Assembly (NCBI GenBank): GCA_900756875.1
Contig: CAAELW010000108.1
Span: 1-6,459 of the forward strand
Source of the DNA: Pasteurellaceae bacterium
Lineage (GTDB): Bacteria > Pseudomonadota > Gammaproteobacteria > Enterobacterales > Pasteurellaceae
Length of the DNA stretch: 6,459 bases
Reading direction: 5' to 3'
Under the pieces are notes generated by a model. That model searched no databases. It was not told where the DNA came from and saw only the letters and a list, made by a program, of their open reading frames with translations. A program made the position numbers and the translations under genes. This document shows positions 1 through 6,459 of this stretch, piece by piece (the stretch's first letter is position 1; each line of letters begins with the position of its first letter).

Positions 1-305
1 CGAATGTTGTTGTAACCCATCACACAAGTATTAGGTTGTGAAAACTCAGCTAGAATTTTTGCAGCAAATTCAGGTTCAGGAATCCCCTTTTCATTACATT
101 CTTGCGGCGTGATTCCGGTGACCATTACGGCTTCCGGTGCAGGCAGATAATCATTGGTTTGCTTGCAATACAACATAATAGGCTCACCAATGATATTGAA
201 ATTTGCATTGGTACGAATACCGGCAAATTGAGCTGGACGATCACTTGCCGGATTGATACCAAAACTTTCGTAATCGTAGATAAAAAAACTAAAATTGTTT
301 GCCAT
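1..305 (-). CDS. sbcB: Exodeoxyribonuclease I, N-terminal 101 residues (partial at left edge)
   Basis: Exonuclease I is a processive 3'-to-5' exonuclease on single-stranded DNA, acting in the cytoplasm in methyl-directed mismatch repair and in trimming recombination intermediates. Reading the minus strand from the ATG at 303-305 gives an uninterrupted frame to the left edge, starting MANNFSFFIYDYESFG. It aligns by eye with E. coli ExoI through DYESFG (DYETFG in E. coli), DRPAQFAGIRT, IGEP, DYLP, VTGITPQE and GYNN. D11 and E13 correspond to the metal-binding D15 and E17 of the DnaQ-like (DEDD) fold; the remaining catalytic aspartates lie beyond the window. Only about a fifth of a roughly 475-residue protein is visible. 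The start is two bases after the stop of the upstream transporter gene and has no clear Shine-Dalgarno sequence, so translation is probably coupled. Identification is confident; integrity of the rest cannot be judged. Confidence 0.95.
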   Translation of the reverse strand, partial: MANNFSFFIYDYESFGINPASDRPAQFAGIRTNANFNIIGEPIMLYCKQTNDYLPAPEAVMVTGITPQECNEKGIPEPEFAAKILAEFSQPNTCVMGYNNI

Positions 306-307
306 AA

Positions 308-1180
308 TTAAGCCAGAATTTTATCTAAATAATATAAACAGAAAATTGCTGAAAGGCTGACAAGTACACCAAACCAGTTGATTTTGCTGATTTTTTCTTT
401 GAAGAAAAATGCGCCCGTGATGGTCCCTAAACAAATAACACCAATATTCATTCCCGCAAAAACTAAGGTTGGATTTTGTCCGAAACTTTGGTGCGCTTTA
501 ATGTAAAACAGGATGTTGAAGAAATTCAATACACCTAAAATAATTCCACCAATAAAGCTTGGTACTGTCCACTGAGTGCGTTTTAGGAATAAATACAGGA
601 ACATGACACAAGCGGCTAATGAGAAGGCAATAAATAATGTGGTTGGGAATGCTCCCCCGCTTTTGGCCACTTGTTTGAATAAGATATCAATGGTGCCATA
701 GCCAAACCAAACACCGATTAAGCCTAAAATACCTTTAAAAGTGACCGCACTTTGTTCATTCGATTTGTTCAAAATACAGAATAAACCGATGAATGCCAAA
801 ATAATGCCAACGATTTTGGGCTGACTTAATGTTTCATGGAAAATGATAAAAGAGGCAACAATCGGTAGAAATAACGATAAGCGTTGTGCAGCATCAGAAC
901 GCACGATACCAGCAAATTCAACGGCTTTGGACATAATGATAAATACGGTTGGTAATAAAATACCTAACGCCAGGAAAATAGGAGTGCTATCACTTTGTGC
1001 TAAATATTCGGTAAATTCCAATCCTTTAAAATCAGGTTTAAGTAAGAAATAGCTTAATGAAATGGCGACGATATAGTTGAACGCTATTGCTTGTTCAATA
1101 ATGATGTTTTTCTTGCGTGCAACTTTGAGTAACACCGATACGGCAACACTACATAGAATGGCTAAAATAAGGTTGTGCAT
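308..1180 (-). CDS. DMT superfamily (EamA-like) inner-membrane transporter, substrate unknown
   Basis: This 290-residue, very hydrophobic protein has about ten predicted membrane helices, roughly at residues 2-20, 31-48, 67-87, 98-114, 122-138, 148-168, 178-198, 208-227, 237-259 and 266-285. That is the five-plus-five duplicated layout of drug/metabolite transporters. Short acidic motifs before helices 5 and 10, FHETLS (114-119) and FKEKIS (260-265), match the place where EamA repeats carry a conserved glutamate and support an internal repeat. The family exports or imports amino acids, nucleotide sugars and other small metabolites; nothing here identifies the substrate. The ATG at 1178-1180 is supported by an AGGA six bases upstream and by helix 1 starting at once. 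The gene follows the muk terminator and ends two bases before sbcB, suggesting a transporter-sbcB unit. Residues SAV (144-146) are encoded by a DNA uptake signal. Family call good, function open. Confidence 0.85.
   Translation of the reverse strand: MHNLILAILCSVAVSVLLKVARKKNIIIEQAIAFNYIVAISLSYFLLKPDFKGLEFTEYLAQSDSTPIFLALGILLPTVFIIMSKAVEFAGIVRSDAAQRLSLFLPIVASFIIFHETLSQPKIVGIILAFIGLFCILNKSNEQSAVTFKGILGLIGVWFGYGTIDILFKQVAKSGGAFPTTLFIAFSLAACVMFLYLFLKRTQWTVPSFIGGIILGVLNFFNILFYIKAHQSFGQNPTLVFAGMNIGVICLGTITGAFFFKEKISKINWFGVLVSLSAIFCLYYLDKILA
744..752 (-). repeat. DNA uptake signal sequence (Haemophilus type)
   Basis: Exact 9-base core AAGTGCGGT on the minus strand, preceded by A and followed by AT-rich blocks (CACTTTTAAAGGTATTTT) as in the extended Haemophilus consensus. 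It lies in the transporter gene and encodes SAV. These sites promote uptake of related DNA by naturally competent Pasteurellaceae. Confidence 0.9.
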
Positions 1181-1186
1181 AATTTG

Positions 1187-1190
1187 TCCT
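1187..1190 (-). promoter_or_regulatory. Ribosome binding site of the DMT transporter gene
   Basis: The minus strand reads AGGA, then six bases (CAAATT), then the ATG at 1178-1180. This is a good Shine-Dalgarno match at suitable spacing. No other start codon in this frame lies close upstream, so it fixes the transporter start. Confidence 0.7.
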
Positions 1191-1213
1191 AAACTCTCAT
1201 AAAAATAACAATG

Positions 1214-1243
1214 AAAAAAGCGGCCAATTGCTTTGACCGCTTT
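1214..1243 (-). terminator. Rho-independent terminator of the muk operon
   Basis: Just downstream of the mukB stop, the minus strand forms a hairpin with arms AAAGCGGTCAA and TTGGCCGCTTT around an AGCAA loop: 11 pairs with one T-G wobble. The second arm ends in a run of six T residues (plus-strand A run at 1214-1219). It begins seven bases after the mukB stop and ends before the transporter start, so it should separate the muk operon from the downstream pair. The arms resemble a degenerate Pasteurellaceae uptake signal (GCGGT core) but lack the exact AAGTGCGGT. Confidence 0.9.
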
Positions 1244-1249
1244 AAAAAA

Positions 1250-4200
1250 CTACTCTGTTGCGCCAAAGCCACGCAAACCAACCACATGAACTTGCTCTTG
1301 GTTGCCGGCAATTTTACGCACCAGTTTATAGGTTGTCCCTTTTTCAGGGCTAATGTTTTCCGGTGCTGCGATAAGTAATTGCATATCCAAACGTTCGCAA
1401 AGTTCGAACAAGGTGGAAATAGATTTACCATCCAAACGCGCCGCTTCATCTAAGAATAGTAAACGACATGGTACGATGTCTTTACCGCGAATACGGCGGC
1501 TTTCCTCTTCCCAGCTTTGAACTACCATTAGTAGGATTGACATACCCGTACCAATTGCTTCACCTGTCGATAATGCGCCACTTTCAGCACGTAACCAGCC
1601 ATCAGCACCACGGAATACTTCAACTTCTAACTCAAGGTAATTACGGTAATCCAATAATTCTTCACCGATAGTTTGTGCTGTGCGTTGGCCCATATCAATA
1701 TGCGGGTTAATGCGTTGATAAAGTTTCGCAATAGCTTCAGAGAAGGTAATGCGATTATCATTGAATAAATCTTGGTATTCTTCCTGTTTACCTGACAGTG
1801 CATCAAGCAACATCGCATGTGTATCGCGAATATTGACGACTAAACGTACTGATTTTACCTGACCGAAAGCAATATTTTGTAGACCTTGGTTCAACATACG
1901 GATACGATTTTGTTCACGTTGAATGGTTTTACGCATAATATTTGCCACACTTTCAGAACTGATCGCCAATTTTTTCTCACGGCCAGTCAATTCTTCTGTT
2001 AAGCGATTAAGCTCAATTTCCATTTGCTCAATTGCATCAATCGGATCATCTGTTTTAATAATATCCTGACGAATACGTTCACGAAGATGTTGATATACAG
2101 CAATGAAGAAGCGGACTTTATTTTCTGGTTTACGGCTGTCTTCAGAAATACGCAATGCATCACGGAGATATTCATTATCAGCCACTGCAGTACGTAGCGC
2201 ACCTAATGCTTTATCCGACATTGAACGTAACTCATCAGCAGATAAATAAGCTAACTCACGACGATTGAGTCGTTTTTCCACATCAGAATTGCGAGATAAA
2301 CGCAGAACTACGCACCAGCTGACTTTTGCGGCTACAACCAATTCACGTTGAGTTTTGTAATCACGTTCCGCTTTGCGAATGCGTTTATTTAAGTTCTCTG
2401 CTTCGCTTTCAATGAGTGTTAATTGTTTTTCAACATAAGAGCGACGTTGACGACTGGTTGAAAGTTGTTGATACAACTCATCACGGCGATTTCTCGCACG
2501 TTCCTCTGCCCCTTCATCAGCACGCACGCCCAATTCACCAATCTCAGCAATTAATTCTTTTAACAATTGATTTTTACTGTCATAAGAACTTTGCAATTGG
2601 ATAAATACTTGGTTGTATTGTGCAAATTGGCTTTGTTTTTGACGTAATTGTTCACGTTGAGCATCACGTTGTGACTGCAATTGTTCCAAACGTTGACGAA
2701 GTTGCTCATTAAGCTCTGATGTTTCTGCTTGACCAGCATCTTCATAGCTAAAGTGATTTTTACGTTGTACCACATCCGCTAAAGCAAATACACGTTGTTG
2801 TACTTGTTTTTGACGTTCAACCGCTTGGGTTAAATCAGCTTTTAAGCGCTCATAGTTTTCTGGGTCACTTTGTAAGGTATTGGCAATTGGCTCTAATTGT
2901 GACAACGCAACGCCATGTTGACGGATAAAGCTTTCATCTTGCTCTGCAATATCTAGTTGTTCACGGCATTCTTCAATGCGATCAAGTAATTCTTCATCAG
3001 CAAGCAAGTTAAGCTGTGGCATTAACTTATTCAACAATTGCATTTTTTCTTTGGCATTATCCAATTTAATGCGAATTTGTTGTTCGGTGCTTGAGAATTG
3101 ATTGAGCTCGCGATCAATTTCATTGCGTTCTTGATTGATTTCCGCCATCACCTCTTCTGGGTTTGGTTGGAACGCAAGGGCTAAATGTAAGCCAACAAAC
3201 TGACTAAAGTGTTCGTGCAAACGTTGACATTTTTGTACATCAAAGGCGATTTGTGCGTATTCTTCCGCTATTTCATCACGTTTAGCTTGTAATTCTTCTA
3301 AATGTTTTTCGCGTGCTGCACGGCCAAATAATGGAATTTGCGGGAATTTTGAATAACGCAATTCACGATCTGACACTTGTACCACAACGCCCATTTCAAG
3401 TTCTTGGGCTGAAAGTACGCTGTCATCAAAGGCATTTGGGTCACCTTCGATTAAATATAAATCATCCGGACAATCTTCTAAATTTGCTAATTGTTCACGT
3501 ACCGTGTTGAGATCTCGTACAACAATAGCATGACGTGCAGGACCATAAAGTGCAGAGAAATAAGGTGCATCTTCAATTGGTACATCATCATATAATTCAG
3601 AAAGCAACACGCCGCCAAAGCGTTCTGCAAGCACATTCAAGCGAGCATCTTCTGAACCATCTGGTTGGCTTAAACGAGAAATTTGCTCATCTAATTGTTG
3701 ACGTTGCTTCTCTAAATTGTCACGTTGAATAGTCAGCTCACGTTCTTTCACCAATTGTGATTGCATAAAATGCATCACATCTTGGCTATGTTCGAAGGTT
3801 TCACCACTTTGCTCTTGTAAGCGTTCTAAAGCGGCTTGAGCAGTCAACCAAGCAGGTGCTTTACGAGCATTTTCTTCGTAAAGTGCGGTCAAACTTTCAC
3901 GTTTTTGACGCAAGATTGAACGATTTTCTACTTGCTCTGCAAGTTCTTCATTCAAACTTTCAATGAGTTCTTCTTGTTCAGCGTGGTATGCTTCGAGTTC
4001 ATCAGCGGTTTCTAAAGATAAATCAGCACGTTGATTAAAATCAGCCAATAATTTAACCGCACTTTGTTGTTGAGCATAGCGCTGCTCTAACTCATGTAAT
4101 TTCGCACGTAATTGCGGGGTTTGTTGCGCCTGAATTTTTTGTGTTGGATATTCACGCAATAATTCTTTGGCGCTTTCCCAAGCACTTGAACGAGGCATAT

Positions 4201-5767
4201 CACCAGCAATTTTACATACCAACTGATAGGCTTTATCGAATTGTGATTTTGCCGCTTCAGAAATAGACATTTTATGTTCTAACTCAAGCACTTGCTCGGT
4301 AAGGCTTTCAGCATGAGCAGCAAATTCTGCTTGGTAATCTTCCGCATTTTTCACGCTTAAATCCGCTAAACCACATAAGGTTTTCGCTTTTTCAAGCGCA
4401 GCAATTGCTTGTTGATATTGCAATGCACGGGTTTGTTGTGCATCTAATGCTTGTTGATAATCCGCAAGTTGCGCACGTACTTGGTCAATTTCAAGTTCTG
4501 TTTGCTCAAATTGTGTCTGGCTTTCTTCAAGCTGTTCGGTTGCTGTTTCCACAACCATTTTTTGTTCTTCTAATTTTTCTGTAAGCTCAGCCACATCTTC
4601 TTGATAGCGCGATACTTTTTCTTGATGACGTAACGCATTTAATACCAAGTTCAGATGATCCGCCGCACTTTGGTGATCGACTTCTAAAGTACGTTCATTT
4701 TCTGCTAATTCAGCTGCTTCACGGCTTAAGTCAATTAAGCGATGTTGTGATAACTCTTGCTCAGCTTTTGCTTTATACCAATCACGGCGGAAACCTAAAA
4801 CCGCTTCGATATTACCGCGGCGTTCATTGGCATTACGCATATAATCTGATGCCACATAATTAGTGGTTTCGGTGATTAAATGTTTGAATAAATCACGGTC
4901 AGATTGGGTGACTTTAATTGCTTCAAGGGTCATGCGGTTTTCACGTAATGCACTTTCCATATCTTGGAAGGCTTTGCGCACACCAAGGTTTTCTGGCAAT
5001 AAGTAATCACGTAAAGAACGGGTAATGGCGCTGGAAATACCACCGTATAAAGAAGCTTCGATTAATTTATAGAATTTGCTACGGTCTGAGGCACTACGTA
5101 AGCGTTTTGGAATAATGCCCAAATCAAACATCATGCCATGATAATCGGTAATAGAATGATATTGTTTAAATTGTGCACCAAGATTTTCAATTTTGTCTTT
5201 TAATTCATTTAAATTGAGTACGCGCGCTTGACGTTCACCGACTGTTTCGGTGAAAAGTGCGGTCGGATTTAAGGATAATTCTACACCTTGAATCGAGAAT
5301 GTTTTTAAATCCACTTTCTTATCACGGCCAGCGATTTGTTGAAGGCGCACACCTACGAGAATTCGTTGATGACGTGAGTTGATAGTATCCAATACTGCGT
5401 AACAAACGCCCGGACGTAATTTACCGTGTAACCCTTTATCACGAGAGCCGCCTGTAGAGCCGGCTTCTGTGGTATTACGGAAATGTAATAAGGTTAAGTC
5501 TGGAATCAATGCTGTGACAAAACCCGCCATGGTTGTTGATTTACCAGCACCGTTACCACCGGAAAGTGTAGTCACCAATTCATCTAAATCAAAGGTACGG
5601 GCAAAGAAACCATTCCAGTTAATTAAGGTTAGTGAACGGAATTTACCACGTTCTACTCCATTATGTTGGTTTAATACAGGAGCAATAAATTCTTCTTCAA
5701 CCTGTTCGATGGATTGCTCAGGTTCGTCTTGATAGATTTCGTTTTCAAGTTCTAATACATCAGACAT
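1250..5767 (-). CDS. mukB: Chromosome partition protein MukB (SMC-like condensin ATPase)
   Basis: MukB is the SMC-like subunit of the MukBEF condensin; it dimerises through its hinge and compacts and segregates the chromosome on the nucleoid. The 1505-residue frame is intact, close to the E. coli length of about 1486. Order of parts: acidic N-terminal extension (1-38), N-terminal head with Walker A GGNGAGKS (70-77, K76), coiled coil from about 340 to 680, hinge about 681-840, returning coiled coil to about 1110, and C-terminal head with ABC signature LSTGE (1399-1403) and Walker B LLFLDE (D1440, E1441 catalytic). E. coli hinge residues that contact ParC of topoisomerase IV (D692, D697, D745, E753) correspond to D728, D733, D781 and E789, all kept. 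The AcpP contacts K1114, W1117 and C1118 are kept as K1148, W1151 and C1152, while K1125 is arginine (R1159). The start overlaps the mukE stop as TAATG and has AGGAG upstream. No usable start codon exists at the E. coli-like N-terminus, supporting the longer form. Confidence 0.98.
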   Translation of the reverse strand: MSDVLELENEIYQDEPEQSIEQVEEEFIAPVLNQHNGVERGKFRSLTLINWNGFFARTFDLDELVTTLSGGNGAGKSTTMAGFVTALIPDLTLLHFRNTTEAGSTGGSRDKGLHGKLRPGVCYAVLDTINSRHQRILVGVRLQQIAGRDKKVDLKTFSIQGVELSLNPTALFTETVGERQARVLNLNELKDKIENLGAQFKQYHSITDYHGMMFDLGIIPKRLRSASDRSKFYKLIEASLYGGISSAITRSLRDYLLPENLGVRKAFQDMESALRENRMTLEAIKVTQSDRDLFKHLITETTNYVASDYMRNANERRGNIEAVLGFRRDWYKAKAEQELSQHRLIDLSREAAELAENERTLEVDHQSAADHLNLVLNALRHQEKVSRYQEDVAELTEKLEEQKMVVETATEQLEESQTQFEQTELEIDQVRAQLADYQQALDAQQTRALQYQQAIAALEKAKTLCGLADLSVKNAEDYQAEFAAHAESLTEQVLELEHKMSISEAAKSQFDKAYQLVCKIAGDMPRSSAWESAKELLREYPTQKIQAQQTPQLRAKLHELEQRYAQQQSAVKLLADFNQRADLSLETADELEAYHAEQEELIESLNEELAEQVENRSILRQKRESLTALYEENARKAPAWLTAQAALERLQEQSGETFEHSQDVMHFMQSQLVKERELTIQRDNLEKQRQQLDEQISRLSQPDGSEDARLNVLAERFGGVLLSELYDDVPIEDAPYFSALYGPARHAIVVRDLNTVREQLANLEDCPDDLYLIEGDPNAFDDSVLSAQELEMGVVVQVSDRELRYSKFPQIPLFGRAAREKHLEELQAKRDEIAEEYAQIAFDVQKCQRLHEHFSQFVGLHLALAFQPNPEEVMAEINQERNEIDRELNQFSSTEQQIRIKLDNAKEKMQLLNKLMPQLNLLADEELLDRIEECREQLDIAEQDESFIRQHGVALSQLEPIANTLQSDPENYERLKADLTQAVERQKQVQQRVFALADVVQRKNHFSYEDAGQAETSELNEQLRQRLEQLQSQRDAQREQLRQKQSQFAQYNQVFIQLQSSYDSKNQLLKELIAEIGELGVRADEGAEERARNRRDELYQQLSTSRQRRSYVEKQLTLIESEAENLNKRIRKAERDYKTQRELVVAAKVSWCVVLRLSRNSDVEKRLNRRELAYLSADELRSMSDKALGALRTAVADNEYLRDALRISEDSRKPENKVRFFIAVYQHLRERIRQDIIKTDDPIDAIEQMEIELNRLTEELTGREKKLAISSESVANIMRKTIQREQNRIRMLNQGLQNIAFGQVKSVRLVVNIRDTHAMLLDALSGKQEEYQDLFNDNRITFSEAIAKLYQRINPHIDMGQRTAQTIGEELLDYRNYLELEVEVFRGADGWLRAESGALSTGEAIGTGMSILLMVVQSWEEESRRIRGKDIVPCRLLFLDEAARLDGKSISTLFELCERLDMQLLIAAPENISPEKGTTYKLVRKIAGNQEQVHVVGLRGFGATE
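3881..3889 (+). repeat. DNA uptake signal sequence (Haemophilus type)
   Basis: Exact core AAGTGCGGT on the plus strand, followed by CAAACTTTCACGTTTTT, close to the extended consensus with two phased AT blocks. It lies in mukB, antisense to the gene, and encodes TAL in the first coiled-coil region (SLTALYEE). Confidence 0.9.
4056..4064 (-). repeat. DNA uptake signal sequence (Haemophilus type)
   Basis: Exact core on the minus strand, reading AAAGTGCGGTTAAATTATTG and then GCTGATTTTAA. This is the best match to the extended consensus in the window. It lies in mukB and encodes SAV within QQQSAVKLL of the coiled coil. Confidence 0.92.
5255..5263 (+). repeat. DNA uptake signal sequence (Haemophilus type)
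   Basis: Exact core AAGTGCGGT on the plus strand, preceded by AAA and followed by CGGATTTAAGGATAATT. It lies antisense in the N-terminal head region of mukB and encodes TAL within PTALFTETV. Confidence 0.9.
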
Positions 5768-6459
5768 TATTCTTGTTCTCCTGCATCATCAAATTCTTCA
5801 TCAATTTCGACCGCACTTTCTTCATCATCGAGATCATCAGCATGACTTGCCGCTTTTGCTTGTTTTTCCAATTCGAGAGATTGCGGTGTTGCCGCTTCCC
5901 CATCACGAATTAAGCGAGCTTGCGCTTCTAATGGATCATCACCAGAACGTACTTCAGCCCCAAAACGGAAAACTGATTCTGAAATAGTAAATTTACCGCT
6001 ATGCTGTTCACCTACGGTATGAATCATGCCCAAACGGCGTAAACGGCCGATCGCCGCGCGTACTTTTTCAGCTAATTTTTGCTTATCTAAATCCGAACCG
6101 CTGGAACGTTGATTGACGGCTTTCAATAATTTGCCTTCGTCTGCTAAGTTGAGTAATTCGTCATAGACTTCTTGCGTACTGAAGATACCTTGCTGTGCCA
6201 AACGTTCTGGACTTAAATATAAATAGCAAAGCACCTTCCCTACTAACATTTCTAATTCGGAAAGCACTGAACGAGCGATTAACGTCGTTGCTTTAGGACG
6301 TAAATAGAAAAAGCCTTCCGGTGCACGAATCAATTCCACGTTGTAACGGCGGTAAAAGCCATCTAACTCATTTTGGAAATCCATTAAAAAAGCATGGTTA
6401 TCTAATTGATCTGTGCTGATATGACGACCTGAACGCAATAAGCTGTCCACTGTCGGGAA
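5767..6459 (-). CDS. mukE: Chromosome partition protein MukE (5' end beyond right edge)
   Basis: MukE bridges the kleisin MukF and the MukB heads in the MukBEF condensin, through winged-helix domains that contact DNA. The visible 230 codons begin [14 protein letters not shown], matching the E. coli stretch FPALDSALRSGRHI that lies some 10-20 residues inside the protein, so the true start is off the window. Other conserved segments are [71 protein letters not shown] and [16 protein letters not shown] followed by RLIRDGEA. The C-terminal tail is strongly acidic (14 of the last 23 residues are D or E) and contains a DNA uptake signal encoding SAV. The stop shares one base with the mukB ATG, the usual mukE-mukB coupling; mukF is expected upstream, outside the window. 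The frame is intact and identification is very secure. Confidence 0.97.
   Translation of the reverse strand, partial: FPTVDSLLRSGRHISTDQLDNHAFLMDFQNELDGFYRRYNVELIRAPEGFFYLRPKATTLIARSVLSELEMLVGKVLCYLYLSPERLAQQGIFSTQEVYDELLNLADEGKLLKAVNQRSSGSDLDKQKLAEKVRAAIGRLRRLGMIHTVGEQHSGKFTISESVFRFGAEVRSGDDPLEAQARLIRDGEAATPQSLELEKQAKAASHADDLDDEESAVEIDEEFDDAGEQE
5778..5782 (-). promoter_or_regulatory. Ribosome binding site of mukB, inside the mukE 3' end
   Basis: The minus strand reads AGGAG, then ten bases, then the mukB ATG at 5765-5767. It lies within the last codons of mukE. Spacing is slightly long, but the TAATG stop-start overlap would help a terminating ribosome restart. It supports the long N-terminus of MukB. 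Confidence 0.65.
5810..5818 (-). repeat. DNA uptake signal sequence (Haemophilus type)
   Basis: Exact core on the minus strand, reading AAAGTGCGGTCGAAATTGAT and then GAAGAATTT. It lies in the 3' end of mukE and encodes SAV in the acidic tail ([10 protein letters not shown]), a part of the protein that is probably tolerant of insertion. Confidence 0.9.

Noticed and set aside
102..311. Plus-strand open frame of 69 codons
   Set aside because: It lies opposite the sbcB start, which matches ExoI residue for residue. The antisense product resembles nothing I recognise.
843..1052. Plus-strand open frame of 69 codons inside the transporter gene
   Set aside because: It is antisense to a well-supported membrane protein frame and has no recognisable product; likely a shadow of codon bias.
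1189..1200. Three-codon mini-ORF (ATG AGA GTT TAG) before the transporter gene
   Set aside because: It overlaps the transporter ribosome site and could look like a leader peptide, but it has no ribosome site of its own and no repeated regulatory codons; chance is enough.
1199..1227. Possible promoter for the transporter-sbcB unit (TTGGCC, 17 bases, TTTTAT on the minus strand)
   Set aside because: Each hexamer matches the consensus at only about four of six positions, and the -35 lies in the terminator stem. In such AT-rich DNA this is weak; a 5'-end map would decide.
1189..1449. Minus-strand 86-codon frame overlapping the mukB 3' end
   Set aside because: It is an out-of-frame reading of the MukB C-terminal head, which is conserved through the final GLRGFG segment, and it runs through the terminator.
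5469..5732. Plus-strand open frame of 87 codons opposite the mukB 5' end
   Set aside because: The overlapping minus-strand frame encodes the Walker A region of MukB; the antisense frame has no family features.
1250..5767. Frameshift or internal duplication in mukB, suspected because it is longer than in E. coli
   Set aside because: The offset to E. coli numbering is +36 at Walker A and the hinge and +34 at the AcpP site, signature and Walker B. The extra length is the N-terminal extension and the rest is colinear.
6448..6450. GTG as the start codon of mukE
   Set aside because: The frame stays open to the window edge and the preceding codons F-P-T match the conserved interior FPALDS of E. 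coli MukE, so this GTG is an internal valine and the gene is simply cut by the edge.
1..6459. Mobile element, CRISPR array, tRNA or other RNA gene
   Set aside because: No terminal inverted repeats, transposase-like frames, regular direct repeats with spacers, or tRNA-like cloverleaf sequence were seen. The only non-coding DNA of note is the 69-bp gap at 1181-1249.

Overview
The window is an ordinary chromosomal segment from a Pasteurellaceae bacterium, most likely Haemophilus or a close relative. Five exact copies of the Haemophilus-type DNA uptake signal core AAGTGCGGT (either orientation), the AT-rich composition, and the MukB, MukE and ExoI protein sequences all point that way. Species cannot be fixed by reading alone. 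All recognised genes lie on the minus strand, so transcription runs from the right edge to the left.

From right to left: (1) mukE, open at the right edge so its N-terminus is missing; (2) mukB, complete at 1505 codons, whose ATG overlaps the mukE stop by one base (TAATG); (3) a 69-bp gap with a strong intrinsic terminator ending the muk operon; (4) a complete 290-residue ten-helix transporter of the DMT/EamA superfamily, substrate unknown; (5) sbcB (exonuclease I), starting two bases after the transporter stop and running off the left edge after 101 codons. Almost all the DNA is coding, and no stretch over 300 bases lacks a gene.

MukB and MukE are two parts of the MukBEF condensin that compacts and segregates chromosomes. 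MukF should lie just beyond the right edge. MukB keeps its ATPase motifs, the acidic hinge residues that contact topoisomerase IV in E. coli, and most of its acyl-carrier-protein site. ExoI degrades single-stranded DNA 3' to 5' in mismatch repair and recombination. The transporter has no evident functional link to either, but shares a tight transcriptional unit with sbcB.

I found no undescribed system, mobile element, CRISPR array or RNA gene. The points worth a second look are modest: uptake signals that dictate SAV or TAL tripeptides in the host proteins, an acidic low-complexity stretch across the mukE/mukB junction that includes a 36-residue MukB N-terminal extension relative to E. coli, uptake-signal-like arms in the muk terminator, and the coupled transporter-sbcB pair.
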